Source: Actomonas aquatica (GTDB lineage Bacteria > Verrucomicrobiota > Verrucomicrobiia > Opitutales > Opitutaceae). From it: a stretch of DNA of 64,000 bases. Shown here piece by piece: positions 27,086 to 37,400 of the stretch. The stretch covers positions 2,728,001-2,792,000 of the forward strand of contig NZ_CP139781.1 in NCBI RefSeq assembly GCF_019679435.2, in the 5' to 3' direction. Each line of letters opens with the position of its first letter. Position 1 is the first letter of the stretch. Below the pieces are notes generated by a model. It saw only the letters and a list, made by a program, of their open reading frames with translations. It was not told where the DNA came from and ran no database searches. Made by a program: the position numbers and the translations under genes.

Positions 27086-28648
27086 ATGACCCGTCACCGT
27101 CTCACCTCCCTCTTCGCGTCTGCCGCCATCGCGCTCGCCGCAACCCCATTCACCGTCACCGCCGGCGACGCCACCCTCGTTCTCCATCCCGACCAGGACG
27201 GTCCCACCATCGCCCCCGAGATCTACGGCCACTTCGCCGAGCACCTCGGCAACTGCATCTATGGCGGCATCTGGGTGGGCCCCGATTCCGACATCCCCAA
27301 CACCCGCGGCATCCGCAACGACGTCGTCGACGCCCTGCGCAAACTTGAGATCCCCGTCCTCCGCTGGCCGGGCGGTTGCTTCGCCGACGAATACCATTGG
27401 AAAGACGGCATCGGCCCGCGCGAGAAGCGCCCCACCATCGTCAACACCTCATGGGGCGGCGTGGTCGAATCCAACGCCTTCGGCACCCACGAGTTCATGG
27501 ACCTCGTGGAACTGCTCGGCTGCGAGGCCTACATCTCCGCCAACGTCGGCAGCGGCACCGTGCAGGAGATGATGGAGTGGGTCGAATACCTGACCTCCGC
27601 CGCCGATTCCCCCATGGCCCGCCTGCGCCGCGCCAACGGCCGCGACGAACCGTGGCGCGTCCGCTACCTCGGCGTCGGCAACGAGAGCTGGGGCTGCGGC
27701 GGCAGCATGACGCCCGAATATTACGCCGACCTCTACCGCCGCTACGCCACCTTCGTGAAGCAGCATCAGGAGGACACCCGCATGCTCAAAATTGCCTGCG
27801 GTGCCAGCGGCTCCGACTTCAACTGGACCGAGGTTATGATGGCCAAGGTCGGCAACCGTCGCATGGACGGCCTCTCCCTCCACTACTACACTCTGCCCAC
27901 CGGCAACTGGGGCAAGAAGGGCTCCGACACCGTCTTCGCCGAGGACGCCTGGTTCGCCACCCTCAAGCAGACCCTGCGCATGGAGGAACTCCTCCAGCAA
28001 CACATCGAGATCATGGACGCCCACGACCCCGAGCAAAACGTCGACCTGCTCGTCGACGAATGGGGCACTTGGTATGACGCCGAGGACGCCAAGGGCATCC
28101 TTTACCAGCAGAACACCCTGCGCGACGCCCTCGTCGCCGCCATCAACCTGCACCTCTTCCAGGACCACGCCGACCGCATCAGCATGGCCAACATCGCGCA
28201 GACCGTAAACGTCCTCCAAGCGATGATCCTGACCGACGGCCCCGATATGATCCTCACGCCGTCCTACCACGCCTTCGAGATGCTCAAGGTCCACCAAGGC
28301 GGCACCGCCGTGCCCCTCCAACTCCTCTCGCCGGACTACACCCACGGCGACGAGAGCATCCCCGCCGTCACCGCCTCCGCCTCCCGCGACGACGCCGGTC
28401 GTATCCACCTTTCCCTGACAAACGCCGACCCCGCCAATGGCCAGACCCTCACGGTCACCCTCGGCGACCTCGGTCGTGACGTGGACACCATCACCGGCCG
28501 TATCCTCACCGCGCCCGAGATCACCGCCCACAACACCTTCGACGCTCCGACCGTCGTGGAACCCACCACCTTCGACGGCGCCACCGTCACCGATGGCAAA
28601 CTCGTCATCGAACTCCCGGCCAAGTCCGTGGTCGTAATCGAAATCTAA
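27086..28648 (+). CDS. GH51 alpha-L-arabinofuranosidase
   Basis: A 520-residue GH51 enzyme with a signal peptide ([19 protein letters not shown]). The barrel begins with [20 protein letters not shown] (residue 42 on). Acid/base Glu200 is in [13 protein letters not shown] and nucleophile Glu325 in [11 protein letters not shown], both exactly as expected for the family. A C-terminal beta domain follows after about residue 400. It would remove arabinofuranose from arabinan or arabinogalactan in the periplasm. Many GH51 enzymes are cytoplasmic, so the leader is notable. It is 11 bp downstream of GH35 and clearly in the same operon. Confidence 0.93.
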   Translation: MTRHRLTSLFASAAIALAATPFTVTAGDATLVLHPDQDGPTIAPEIYGHFAEHLGNCIYGGIWVGPDSDIPNTRGIRNDVVDALRKLEIPVLRWPGGCFADEYHWKDGIGPREKRPTIVNTSWGGVVESNAFGTHEFMDLVELLGCEAYISANVGSGTVQEMMEWVEYLTSAADSPMARLRRANGRDEPWRVRYLGVGNESWGCGGSMTPEYYADLYRRYATFVKQHQEDTRMLKIACGASGSDFNWTEVMMAKVGNRRMDGLSLHYYTLPTGNWGKKGSDTVFAEDAWFATLKQTLRMEELLQQHIEIMDAHDPEQNVDLLVDEWGTWYDAEDAKGILYQQNTLRDALVAAINLHLFQDHADRISMANIAQTVNVLQAMILTDGPDMILTPSYHAFEMLKVHQGGTAVPLQLLSPDYTHGDESIPAVTASASRDDAGRIHLSLTNADPANGQTLTVTLGDLGRDVDTITGRILTAPEITAHNTFDAPTVVEPTTFDGATVTDGKLVIELPAKSVVVIEI

Positions 28649-28708
28649 AACCGCGCCACCGCTGTCGGACGTAAAGCCCGACATCATCGCCCCCCTCCAC
28701 CCTTGCCC

Positions 28709-30076
28709 ATGAAACCTCGACTCCTCCTCACCTGCACCCTCGCGCTCGCCACCGCGCTCTCCGCCGTCGCCGAGCTCGGCCAGCGCTTCCCCTCCGAACG
28801 CAAGGTCGTCACCGATCCCGTCACCGGCGTGCCACTCACCTTCCTCACCACCACCAACGCCGGTGACTCCAAAATCTACCCGACTCACCCCCAATGGACC
28901 GCCGACGGCGAGTGGGTCATCTTCCGCACCCGTCGCGCCGACGGTGACGCCGTCGCCGTCAACGAGAAGACCGGCGAGATGGTGCAGGTCACCACCGGCG
29001 GTTACCGCGGCTCCCTCTGCATCGCCCAAAACTCGATGCGCCTCTTCTACAACCGCTACGTCGACCACGCCACCAAAGCCATGAGCGACCGCCGCCGCGA
29101 CGATCCGCCCGTGCCGGTGGAGGTCGTCTCCGTCGAACTCGCCAAACTCTTCGCCGACAGCGCCGCCGGCACCGTCGCCGCCCCCGAAACCTACGTCACC
29201 GTGCACGGCACCATCCCGCTCGACTACGATGGCGCCGGTGAACTCGCCCTCGATGCCAACGAAGACGTCGTTTACTTCCGCATGCTCGGTGAAGCCGCCG
29301 CCCGCTACCTGCCGGCCGGCACCGCGGTCGCCGACACCTTCGGCCCTCGCGGCATGGGCGCCGGACCCACCGGCGTGGCCAAGATGGACCTCGCCACCGG
29401 TGAAGTTTCGCCCGTCGTCGCCGTGCCCTTCCAGGTCGGTCACATTCAATCCAATCCCTGGGTCGCCGGCGAAATCGTCTTCTGCTGGGAAACCGGCGGC
29501 AAATCCCCCCAACGCACCTGGACGGTCCAGGCCGACGGCTCCGGCCTTCACGAACTGTATCCCGAAAGCGAATACGACTGGGTGACGCACGAGGCCATCA
29601 CCGGTCCCGACGAAGTCGCCATGGCCATCATCGGCCACCGCGAGGTCGGCGTCGACGACGACTGGGGCAAGGCCGGCAGCCGCGTGCGCCCCACCGGCCT
29701 CGCCATCGTCAACCTGCGCACCAACGAGATCTTCATCGAAGGCCAGGTGCGCACCGGCAGCGGTTTCTGGCACGTGCACGCCTCCCCCGACGGACGTTGG
29801 GCGGTGGGCGACGACTTCGACCGCAATCTCTGGCTGATCGATCGCCGCACCCACGAGATGCGCCTGCTCACCACCGGCCACAAAACCACCGCCCGCGACC
29901 ACGTGCATCCGACCTTCCATCCGGACGGCACCCGCGTGCAGATCCAGTCCGCCATGCTCGCCGAAGACGGCCGCGCGCTGAACATTTGCATCGTGCCCAT
30001 CCCCGAGGACTGGCTCGCCCGCACCTACGACGACGCCATCGCGCCGCACCCGATTCCGGACGTAAAATTCCCCTGA
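28709..30076 (+). CDS. Exported beta-propeller protein, oligogalacturonate lyase (PL22)-like
   Basis: From ATG 28709 the protein has 455 residues with a clear signal peptide (LLLTCTLALATALSAVAE). The rest has the repeated W/F-strand-turn pattern of a seven-bladed propeller (YPTHPQWTADGEWVIFRT, NLWLIDRRTHEMRLLTT, HVHPTFHPDGTRVQIQS). Histidines at WVTHEA, GFWHVHASPDG and RDHVHPTF sit where PL22 oligogalacturonate lyases place their metal ligands, but overall similarity is distant. PL22 enzymes convert unsaturated digalacturonate to the keto-sugar and are usually cytoplasmic, so an exported member is unusual; a related PD40/WD40-type binding protein is the alternative. Last gene of the symporter operon, 60 bp after GH51. 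Confidence 0.65.
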   Translation: MKPRLLLTCTLALATALSAVAELGQRFPSERKVVTDPVTGVPLTFLTTTNAGDSKIYPTHPQWTADGEWVIFRTRRADGDAVAVNEKTGEMVQVTTGGYRGSLCIAQNSMRLFYNRYVDHATKAMSDRRRDDPPVPVEVVSVELAKLFADSAAGTVAAPETYVTVHGTIPLDYDGAGELALDANEDVVYFRMLGEAAARYLPAGTAVADTFGPRGMGAGPTGVAKMDLATGEVSPVVAVPFQVGHIQSNPWVAGEIVFCWETGGKSPQRTWTVQADGSGLHELYPESEYDWVTHEAITGPDEVAMAIIGHREVGVDDDWGKAGSRVRPTGLAIVNLRTNEIFIEGQVRTGSGFWHVHASPDGRWAVGDDFDRNLWLIDRRTHEMRLLTTGHKTTARDHVHPTFHPDGTRVQIQSAMLAEDGRALNICIVPIPEDWLARTYDDAIAPHPIPDVKFP

Positions 30077-30092
30077 GGCGGGGCCTCTGCTT

Positions 30093-30135
30093 ACCGCTTT
30101 GCGGGCGTCTGCGGACGCCCGCAACCCAAGCAGGC
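30093..30135 (+). terminator. Hairpin terminator after the GH35-GH51 operon
   Basis: A perfect 9-bp stem, GCGGGCGTC (30101-30109) and GACGCCCGC (30114-30122) with loop TGCG, is nested in an outer imperfect stem (GCCTCTGCTT / AAGCAGGC). There is only a weak T-rich stretch afterwards, so termination strength is uncertain. Confidence 0.55.
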
Positions 30136-30283
30136 CTTATTCGTTGCATTAAGCTGAATTGCTGAATGTTACGAAATTTCAGCGAGTCACCCAGTCGGCC
30201 ATTTTTTGCGCCCGATTGGCGAGGGGTGACGCCTTCCGTTGCGCGGGGTCGAGACTACACTGGCGGCAACTCCTCCCCGCTCC

Positions 30284-31708
30284 ATGTCTCACTCCCCGCA
30301 ACTCCGCCAAAACCACCCCATTGATGTCTTCCTTTTCGCCTCGCCGGTCTACTGGCCGGACGAGGCCATTCGCGCCCAACAGCTCGCCGCGGTAAAGTCG
30401 GCGCTGACGGCCGCCGGAGGCGAGCGCTGGCGGTTTCAACCGGTCACGGGAGCCGACGAAGCGCAGCATCTCACCGCCGCCCACGCCGCGTCCACCGATC
30501 CGTGCATCGTCATCGCGCTCAGCGGCGGCGTGCAGCCGTGGATGCGCAGCATCACCGCCAACCGGCCGCACCTGGCCCTGTTCAACGCCTATCTCCCCGA
30601 GGCCCTGCCCGACTTCCCCGCGCTCGCCGGTCGGCTGATGCACGCCAACGCCCACCCGGCCAATACCGACTTCTTCGCCGCCTGTCGTCTGGCCGGCAAA
30701 TCCGTCCGCTGGATCGACAACCTCTCCGACCTCATCGCCTACGCCGATGCCTGGCAGGCGACCACCCGCCTCCGCCGCGCCCGCCTGCTCAAGATCGGCG
30801 AGACCGAGCCCTGGGTGATCAACAGCTGCCGCGAGCCCGCCACCATCGCGCAACGTCTCGGCACCGAGGTCATCCCGCTCGATCGCGAGGCGCTTTACGA
30901 CGTGTATCACCAAACCGGTGACGACGCCGCCCGCGCCGAAGCCGAAATATGGGCGCAGGACAGCAGCAGTCTGATCGACATCAACACGCCCGACATCCTG
31001 AAAGCCTGCCGCGTGACCGCCGCCATGCGCACCCTGCTCAAGCAACACGACGCCGACGGGCTTTCCATGGCCTGCTTCGCCATGATCGGCGACCTCGATA
31101 CCACCAGTTGCCTGGCGCTCAGTTCGCTCAACAGCTCGGCCACGGCCATCGGGGCCTGCGAAGGCGACCTCGACGCCGCCCTCACCCTCTTCCTGCTCAA
31201 GTCGCTCGGCGCGGACTTTGTCTGGATCGCCAATCCCATCATTCACGCCGACAACACGGTCGACCTGGCCCACTGCACCGCGCCGACCTGCGCCTGCCAG
31301 GAAAAGTTGGGTTATCAACTCATGCGACATCACGAAAGTGGCCGCGGCGTCTCGCCGGAGGTGGTGTTGCCCGATGCGCTCACCGCCAGCGCGGTGCGTC
31401 TCAGCGTCAACGCCCAGGCGCTCACCTGCCACGTCGGCCTGACGCAGCGTCAGCCGAAGCTGCCGGCCTGCCACACCCAGATTCGCCTGCACGTCGAATC
31501 GAGCCAGCGCGTGCTGGACAGCCTGCTCGGCACCCACGTCGTGCTCGCCTACGGCGACTACCAACCGGCGCTGCGCTACGCCGCCGATTTCCTCGGACTC
31601 GACGCCACCATCACCAGTCGGCCGGCCACGCCCGAACCACTTCCCTCTTCCTCGATCCCCTCGGCCTTCACCGCGGTCGGCTGCAACTGCGCGCCGGTCC
31701 CCGCCTGA
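30284..31708 (+). CDS. L-fucose/L-arabinose isomerase-like protein
   Basis: The 474-residue cytoplasmic protein (ATG 30284) resembles the FucI/AraA superfamily: an N-terminal region PIDVFLFASPVYWPDEAI and a Rossmann-like part with GGVQPWM and LFNAYLPEALPDF. The central block LSMACFAMIGDLDTTSCLALSSLNSSATAIGACEGDLDAAL corresponds to the conserved acidic/metal region of that superfamily, and a HADNTVDLAHCTAPTC block follows. Substrate is not evident; arabinose, rhamnose or fucose conversion would fit an arabinan/RG-I locus. The C-terminus is cysteine-containing (AVGCNCAPVPA). No motif-plus-TTG element was found upstream. It is convergent with GH78. Confidence 0.65.
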   Translation: MSHSPQLRQNHPIDVFLFASPVYWPDEAIRAQQLAAVKSALTAAGGERWRFQPVTGADEAQHLTAAHAASTDPCIVIALSGGVQPWMRSITANRPHLALFNAYLPEALPDFPALAGRLMHANAHPANTDFFAACRLAGKSVRWIDNLSDLIAYADAWQATTRLRRARLLKIGETEPWVINSCREPATIAQRLGTEVIPLDREALYDVYHQTGDDAARAEAEIWAQDSSSLIDINTPDILKACRVTAAMRTLLKQHDADGLSMACFAMIGDLDTTSCLALSSLNSSATAIGACEGDLDAALTLFLLKSLGADFVWIANPIIHADNTVDLAHCTAPTCACQEKLGYQLMRHHESGRGVSPEVVLPDALTASAVRLSVNAQALTCHVGLTQRQPKLPACHTQIRLHVESSQRVLDSLLGTHVVLAYGDYQPALRYAADFLGLDATITSRPATPEPLPSSSIPSAFTAVGCNCAPVPA

Positions 31709-31749
31709 GTTGGCCCCTTTCTCGGCTACCCCGAGGTTAAACCCAAAAC

Positions 31750-31789
31750 CTCGGATCGCCCGGTCTCGCAATGGAACGGGCGATCCGAG
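31750..31789. terminator. Bidirectional hairpin between convergent isomerase-like and GH78 genes
   Basis: A perfect 13-bp stem, CTCGGATCGCCCG (31750-31762) and CGGGCGATCCGAG (31777-31789), with a 14-nt loop. A smaller stem CGAGGTT/AACCTCG partly overlaps it to the left. It lies between two convergent stops. Confidence 0.65.
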
Positions 31790-31819
31790 CTAAGGCGTGT
31801 CTGGGAAAGCCCTAGCTTT

Positions 31820-34417
31820 TCAGGGCTGCGGCCACGGCATCGTGAAATGATGCTTGCCCGGCGTCAGGGGCTGCGGCGCACGACCATCCGGTAACTGCAA
31901 CGTGGCGGAGGTGTTGGCCGGCACCACCACGTCGAAGTGCACGGTGTCGCCCTCGATCCGCCAACCGCTGGCGGCGCGACCGTAAGCCGTCTCGAGTTCC
32001 GCCCGCGCCGACTGCAATCCGCCGCCGATCAAGGGTCGCACGTAAAAGTGGCGATAGCCGGGCTGGGCCGGATCCGGAGCCAGTCCGGCGACACGCTCAT
32101 ACATCCACTGGCCGATGGCACCGTAAGCGTAGTGGTTGAACGAATTCATCGTCGCATCGCCAAAGCCGTCCTCGTGGCTGTAGCTGTTCCAACGCTCCCA
32201 CATGGTGGTGGCGCCTTGGTGGATGGAGTAGAACCAGGACGGATAACTTTCCTGCAGCAGCAAGGTGTAGGCGAGATCTGGATACCCCTGCTCATCCAAC
32301 ACCCGCACCAGGTGCGGTGTGCCGAGAAAGCCGGTGCGCAGGTGGTTCCCCGCCTCCCGCACCAACCGCACGAGGTTGGCCGCAGCGGCCTGCTGCAGGT
32401 CCTTCGGCAGGAGGTCGAATGCCAAGGCCAGCACGCAAGCGGTCTGGGTCTCCGGCGCATTCTGCAAACGCCCCGCCGCGTCGAAGTAATGCGCCGCAAA
32501 GGTCGCCCGCACCTCCGCGGCCTCGGCCGCGAAACGCTGCGCCTCGTCGCGCTTGCCGAGCACGGCGGCCGCGTCGGCCACGATCTGCGTGCTGCGCGCG
32601 TAGAAGGCGAGACCCAGCAACGGCGACGGCGTATCACCGCGCAACTCGGTCGCGTGCGGCTGCAGCCAGTCGCCGTAGCCCTTGATGTTGGGCAACAAGC
32701 CATCGACCGTCTGTCCGCGATACCAGCCGACGAGGTCCACCATCATGGCAAAGTTCTCCGCCAGGATTTCGACGTCGCCGGTGCGCACGTAGGTGTCCCA
32801 CGGAATAAAGGTCGCTGCATCGACCCAGCCCGGACTGCCCGAACGCAGCTTGATGTTCGGGATCACGCTGGGCACTTCGCCGTTGCTCAATTGGTCGTCG
32901 CGCATCGAGCCCAGCCAACTCTTCCAGAAGGCGAGGCTGTCGTAATTAAAACTCGCCGTGGGCGAAAACACCTGAGCGTCGCCCGTCCAGCCGAGGCGCT
33001 CATCGCGCTGCGGGCAATCGGTTGGAATATCGAGGAAGTTGCCCCGCTGTCCCCACACGATGTTGCGCTGCAACTGGTTCAGAATCGCGTGAGAAGAGGT
33101 GAAATGACCGATCGGTCGCAGCGCCGAATGCAGCACCACGCCCGTCACCCAGTCAGCCTGCGGGGTCACTCCGGCCGGCAGGCCCGACAACTCCACGTAG
33201 CGGAAACCGTGAAACGTAAACGTCGGCTCCCACTCCACCACGCCATCCGCCGCGGCCGTGAGCACGTTGGTCGATTTCGCCGACCGGTAGTTCTCCGTGT
33301 AGAGCGTGCCATCCGGATTCAACAGCTCGGCAAAGCGCACGGTGAGCGTGCCGTCGCGCGTCATCGGCACGCGGAGGCGCGGCCAACCCACCATGTTCTG
33401 ACCGAGGTCGAATACATAGCGCCCCGGCTCCGGCTCCGTGATGCCCTGCACCGCGAGCTCGTGCTCGGGTCGCACCGGCGTGAAGGGTTTGGGGGTGAGG
33501 GCAGCCTCGCCCAGCTCCGGCGTTGCGGTCACCGGCGCCCACCCGCTCACGGGACGCCGCGCATCCCAGATCTCGCCGTCGTAAAACCCGGACGAAACGA
33601 TCGGCCCTTCAAAGGTGCCCTCCCAAGCCCCATCGGACACGACGGTCTCAACGGACCCGTCGGCCAGCTTCACCTCGAGTTGCAGCAACAGCTCCGGGTG
33701 TTTGCCGTAGATGAACCAATTGTCCTTCCAGCCCAAACGCCCCGCATACCAGCCGGAGCCCAGCTTCGCTGCCAAAGCATTGTTGCCAGCCTGCAGTTGC
33801 GCGGTGACGTCATAGGTCAGTGTATCCAAACGGTGGTGATACGAGGTCCAGCCGTTGGCGAAGACATCGCGCCCGACCGGCTGGCCGTTGAGTTGCAGCT
33901 CAAACACGCCCCGCGCGGTCACATACAACCGCGCCGAGACGATGTCCTTCGACAGCGCAAAGTGCCGTCGCAGCGAAGCCACCGGATCATGCCGGTCCGG
34001 CGTGGACTGACTTGGTCGGATCCACTGCGCCGTCCAATCCGCCGCCGACAGCAAGCCCAGTTCAAAACGAGCCGACTCACTCCACGCCGACTCCGCGCCG
34101 TCCTGGTCCTTGTAACGCACCCGCCACGTCACCGCCTCGCGCGAGTGCAGGGGCTCGCCACCGTAGGGCACAAAAACCGACTGATCCGACTCCACCCAAC
34201 CACTGTCCCAAGTCGCGCCCGGAGCGGTGACTTGCACGTGGTAAGCGCTCTGGCGCTCCACGCCGTCCGGCAGCTGCCACGAGAAACGCGGCGTCGCGTC
34301 ATGGAAGCCGAGGGGATCCACGAAACCTTCCCCCACGGTCAAATTTGCGGCTGAGTTCGCTCCGGCAACCAAGGGGGTCAGTGCGAGAGCAGCTGTCATA
34401 AGTATATGAAATTTCAC
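31820..34417 (-). CDS. GH78 alpha-L-rhamnosidase
   Basis: An 865-residue secreted GH78 enzyme. The signal peptide (ILMTAALALTPLVAGANS) is followed by the N-terminal fibronectin-like domain typical of the family (PRFSWQLPDG, SDQSVFVPYGG, ARFELGLL). Two beta-sandwich domains and the (alpha/alpha)6 barrel follow, with the signature DIPTDCPQRDERLGWTGDAQ (acidic catalytic residues), EVPSVIPN and SFNHYAYGAIGQWMYE. The C-terminal beta domain ends with PANTSATLQLPDG. It should release rhamnose from rhamnogalacturonan fragments in the periplasm. A palindrome with arms GGGTTAAC/GTTAACCC lies immediately upstream of the start and is a candidate operator. Confidence 0.94.
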   Translation of the reverse strand: MKFHILMTAALALTPLVAGANSAANLTVGEGFVDPLGFHDATPRFSWQLPDGVERQSAYHVQVTAPGATWDSGWVESDQSVFVPYGGEPLHSREAVTWRVRYKDQDGAESAWSESARFELGLLSAADWTAQWIRPSQSTPDRHDPVASLRRHFALSKDIVSARLYVTARGVFELQLNGQPVGRDVFANGWTSYHHRLDTLTYDVTAQLQAGNNALAAKLGSGWYAGRLGWKDNWFIYGKHPELLLQLEVKLADGSVETVVSDGAWEGTFEGPIVSSGFYDGEIWDARRPVSGWAPVTATPELGEAALTPKPFTPVRPEHELAVQGITEPEPGRYVFDLGQNMVGWPRLRVPMTRDGTLTVRFAELLNPDGTLYTENYRSAKSTNVLTAAADGVVEWEPTFTFHGFRYVELSGLPAGVTPQADWVTGVVLHSALRPIGHFTSSHAILNQLQRNIVWGQRGNFLDIPTDCPQRDERLGWTGDAQVFSPTASFNYDSLAFWKSWLGSMRDDQLSNGEVPSVIPNIKLRSGSPGWVDAATFIPWDTYVRTGDVEILAENFAMMVDLVGWYRGQTVDGLLPNIKGYGDWLQPHATELRGDTPSPLLGLAFYARSTQIVADAAAVLGKRDEAQRFAAEAAEVRATFAAHYFDAAGRLQNAPETQTACVLALAFDLLPKDLQQAAAANLVRLVREAGNHLRTGFLGTPHLVRVLDEQGYPDLAYTLLLQESYPSWFYSIHQGATTMWERWNSYSHEDGFGDATMNSFNHYAYGAIGQWMYERVAGLAPDPAQPGYRHFYVRPLIGGGLQSARAELETAYGRAASGWRIEGDTVHFDVVVPANTSATLQLPDGRAPQPLTPGKHHFTMPWPQP

Positions 34418-34442
34418 GGGTTAACGATATTGAGGTTAACCC
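34418..34442. promoter_or_regulatory. Palindromic operator candidate upstream of GH78
   Basis: GGGTTAAC (34418-34425) and its exact reverse complement GTTAACCC (34435-34442) are separated by 9 bp, touching the GH78 start codon side. Arm length and spacing suit a dimeric DNA-binding protein different from the one recognising the GACAGT motif. Confidence 0.45.
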
Positions 34443-34489
34443 ACCATGGGACCGCCGAACAGCCCTTGGCCACCTTCGAATTGTTAAGA

Positions 34490-37400
34490 TCAATCCTCTG
34501 CCAAGAAGCTGCCGCGAAAATCCGCCGCCGCCGCCAGGTCCGGATTGGCTAACAACAGCCCGTCCAACAAGCGCCGCGCCGCCGCCTTGCGACCGAGCGC
34601 CCATTGCGCCTGCGCCTGCAGCAAACGGGCATGCTGTTGTTGGCGGGCATCGAGGTCGTCGACGAAGAGCAATAGCGTCGGCAACGAGGTGGCGAAGTAG
34701 TCGATCTTCGCCGGGGTTCGTTCCAACTCGCGGGCATACGCGAGCAGGCCCAACGCAAGTTCGCGGGCCCGCGCCTTTTCACCCAGCTCCCGCCACGCGA
34801 GCACCGCAAACACGGTCAGCTCCGAATACGGTTTCACCTCCATCCCTTGGAAATCCTGCGTGGTCCGCGCCGCCGCAGTGAAGTGCTCACGCGCGGCCGA
34901 GTCGTCGCCCACGGCCCGGGCCGCCATACCGCACCAGTAGCGCACGTCGGCTTCGTTGGCCAAAAGGTGACGCGCCTCACCCAGGTTCTCCGGAATATCG
35001 CGCGCGGCCAAAAACTCCCGCAGCGCCGCCCGGGCTTCGCCCGCCGCAAGCGCCTTGCGTCCGCGCAGCAACCGCGCCCGCACATACTGGCCGAGCGCGC
35101 CACCTTCCCCACCCTCCCACGGTTGGAAGCGCCGCGAACGCAAAAACGCCAGAGCCTCGTCCGGTCGCCCAGCACCGTTGAGAAGGCTCGCCCACACCAC
35201 ACTCAAATCATCCCGACGGCGCACCAACTGCGGATGTTTGGCCAACACGCGCCGCCGCTTGTCCGGAGACTCTCCACACCGCGCCCACAATTGATCCTGC
35301 TCATAAAGCAACCGCGCGTCTTTCGGCGCCCGTTTTACCGCGCGCGCATAAGCCCGCCGCGCTCCACGCCCATCGCCGACGATGTTAAACAAACCCATGC
35401 CCAGACAGCGCCACGCCACCACATCGCGCGGATCGTGTCGCACCGCCAATCGCCAGTGCGTGATCGCCTCGGCGTGTCGTCGCCGATCGTAGAGCCAACC
35501 TCCCAGCAAGCGATGCGCCCGCGCATCCGTGGGCTCCGCGGCCAACGCCGCCTGCAACACCGTTTGGTCGATCAACTCCGCCGGGAAGCCCCCGGCATCA
35601 CTCACCCGTCGCGCCTGTCGGCGAGCCGTGCGCGCTTTGGCCGTCAGCCCGCGCCGATCCAACAACCACGCTCGAGTGTAATGCACCAGCGGCAACGAAC
35701 CGTCGCGAGCCCGGGCATCGACTCCGCTCAACAACGCGAGCGCCACGCCATCCAAGCCGGCGCGTGCCAAGTCCGTCGCAAAGTCGAGGCGCACGCGGTT
35801 GTCGCCCACAAACGCGCCGCCCGCCAACCACGGCGCGAGTCCACTCAACGGATCTTCCCGCGCGACCGCTTCCGCCAACCGTTGCGCCGCGTCTCCCCGG
35901 CCGAGCTCTCGCCACGCCAGCACCAACAGGAGCCGTGCCCACAGGTGTTCCGGATCACGCCGTCGCGCGTCCTCGAGTAGTGACACCGCCCGCGCCCAAT
36001 CTCCACGCTGTCCCTTCAACTCCGCCAGCGCGACCTGCGCCGGAACTGCCCACGCTCGGTTCCACTGCGCTTTGCCAAAGGCGTCCTCGGCCTCCGCGTC
36101 GCGTCCCACCCAACGCAGGCAACGACCCAATTGATAATGCGCTTCGCCATCGGCCGGGTTCGGATTGCGCCGCGTGAGCCGCGCGACGCTGCGCCGCAAA
36201 AACGTTTCGGCTTCCGCAAACTCTCCGCGTCGCAGGTGCCACCGCCCGACCGCCAGATTGCAACGCGCGTCGCCCTCATCACGCCGCAGCGCCTCGCGCC
36301 AATACGGCAGCGGATCGCGCGTCGCGTGGCGGTATTGGTCAAGGTGTTGACCGGTCAGGTAAAGTTCGTCGGCACTGGCGATCTCGCTCGGCGGCGGCGG
36401 TTCGCTCGCCGTCTCCAGCGGAGCCGGTTCACGCGACTGCGCCTCGTCGAAAATCAACACCCCATCCCCCACCTCCACGCGCACGGCCCCGGGATCGTCC
36501 AACGCTCCCAACCACGCCCGCCCCGGCCCCACCCGAACCAACTCCTCATGAACAACTTCCCCGCCAATGTTCGTAATACGAACATTGAGCGAGGCGTGGT
36601 CACGGGTGGTGGCGAGGCCGAGGTGGAGGGTGTTACCGGTGCGGCGCAGGCTGAGGGCGGCCTCGGTGTTGGCGGCGACGGCCGGACCGATTTCTCGGAA
36701 CGGATACCAATACTGCGTCCACGCCTTGGTCTCGCCCGGTTGCAGGAAGGCGAAGTCGGGTTGGTTGTCGGTGAACACGCCCGCCATGAGCTCGATGTAG
36801 GGCGGATACGATCCGTCTTCGCGCGCGTCGGTGAGGTTGCGATCCCACGCGTAACCGAAGTCGTGATTGCCCCAGGTCCACTGCTTCTTGCCCGGCGCGA
36901 TGTGGTGATCGGCGATGTGCATCAGGCCGGCGCGGGCCCGGTGATCGTAACCGCCAAAAAAATCCTCCCGCGAGCCCATCGCCATGTAGGAGGTCGGCAC
37001 GGGAATGTTGGCATACCACGACAAGTCGTCCGGCGCCGCCGTGTCTCCATCGATTGGATACTTCGCCGGCAGCTCGGCCGGGGGCACGCCGTCGCGGGCG
37101 CGCGCCGCGTAGTCGACGCCGTAGTAGTGGTCGCCGCAGTGCGGGAAGGAACTGACCGCGCGTTTGGCGTGATCAGCCACCATCGTCACATCCGGCGGGA
37201 AGAACGATTGGTAGGCTTCGTGCACTTCGGTCGCGACGTTGGCCCACCACAGGAAGGTCTGCGTGTCTTCGGTGCGGTTGTGCACCCGCGCACGCAGCTC
37301 CAGCACCGCGCGGTCCGGTTCCAGGCACACGCCGTGCATGCCCTTCATGCGCGTCATCGGGTCGTGTTCGCTGAGCCACACCACCACGCCGCCGGACGGC

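Noticed and set aside
27449-30124. 891-codon minus-strand frame opposite GH51 and the PL22-like gene
   Set aside because: It spans two real genes and their intergenic gap and has a repetitive Gly/Val/Glu composition; no protein family.
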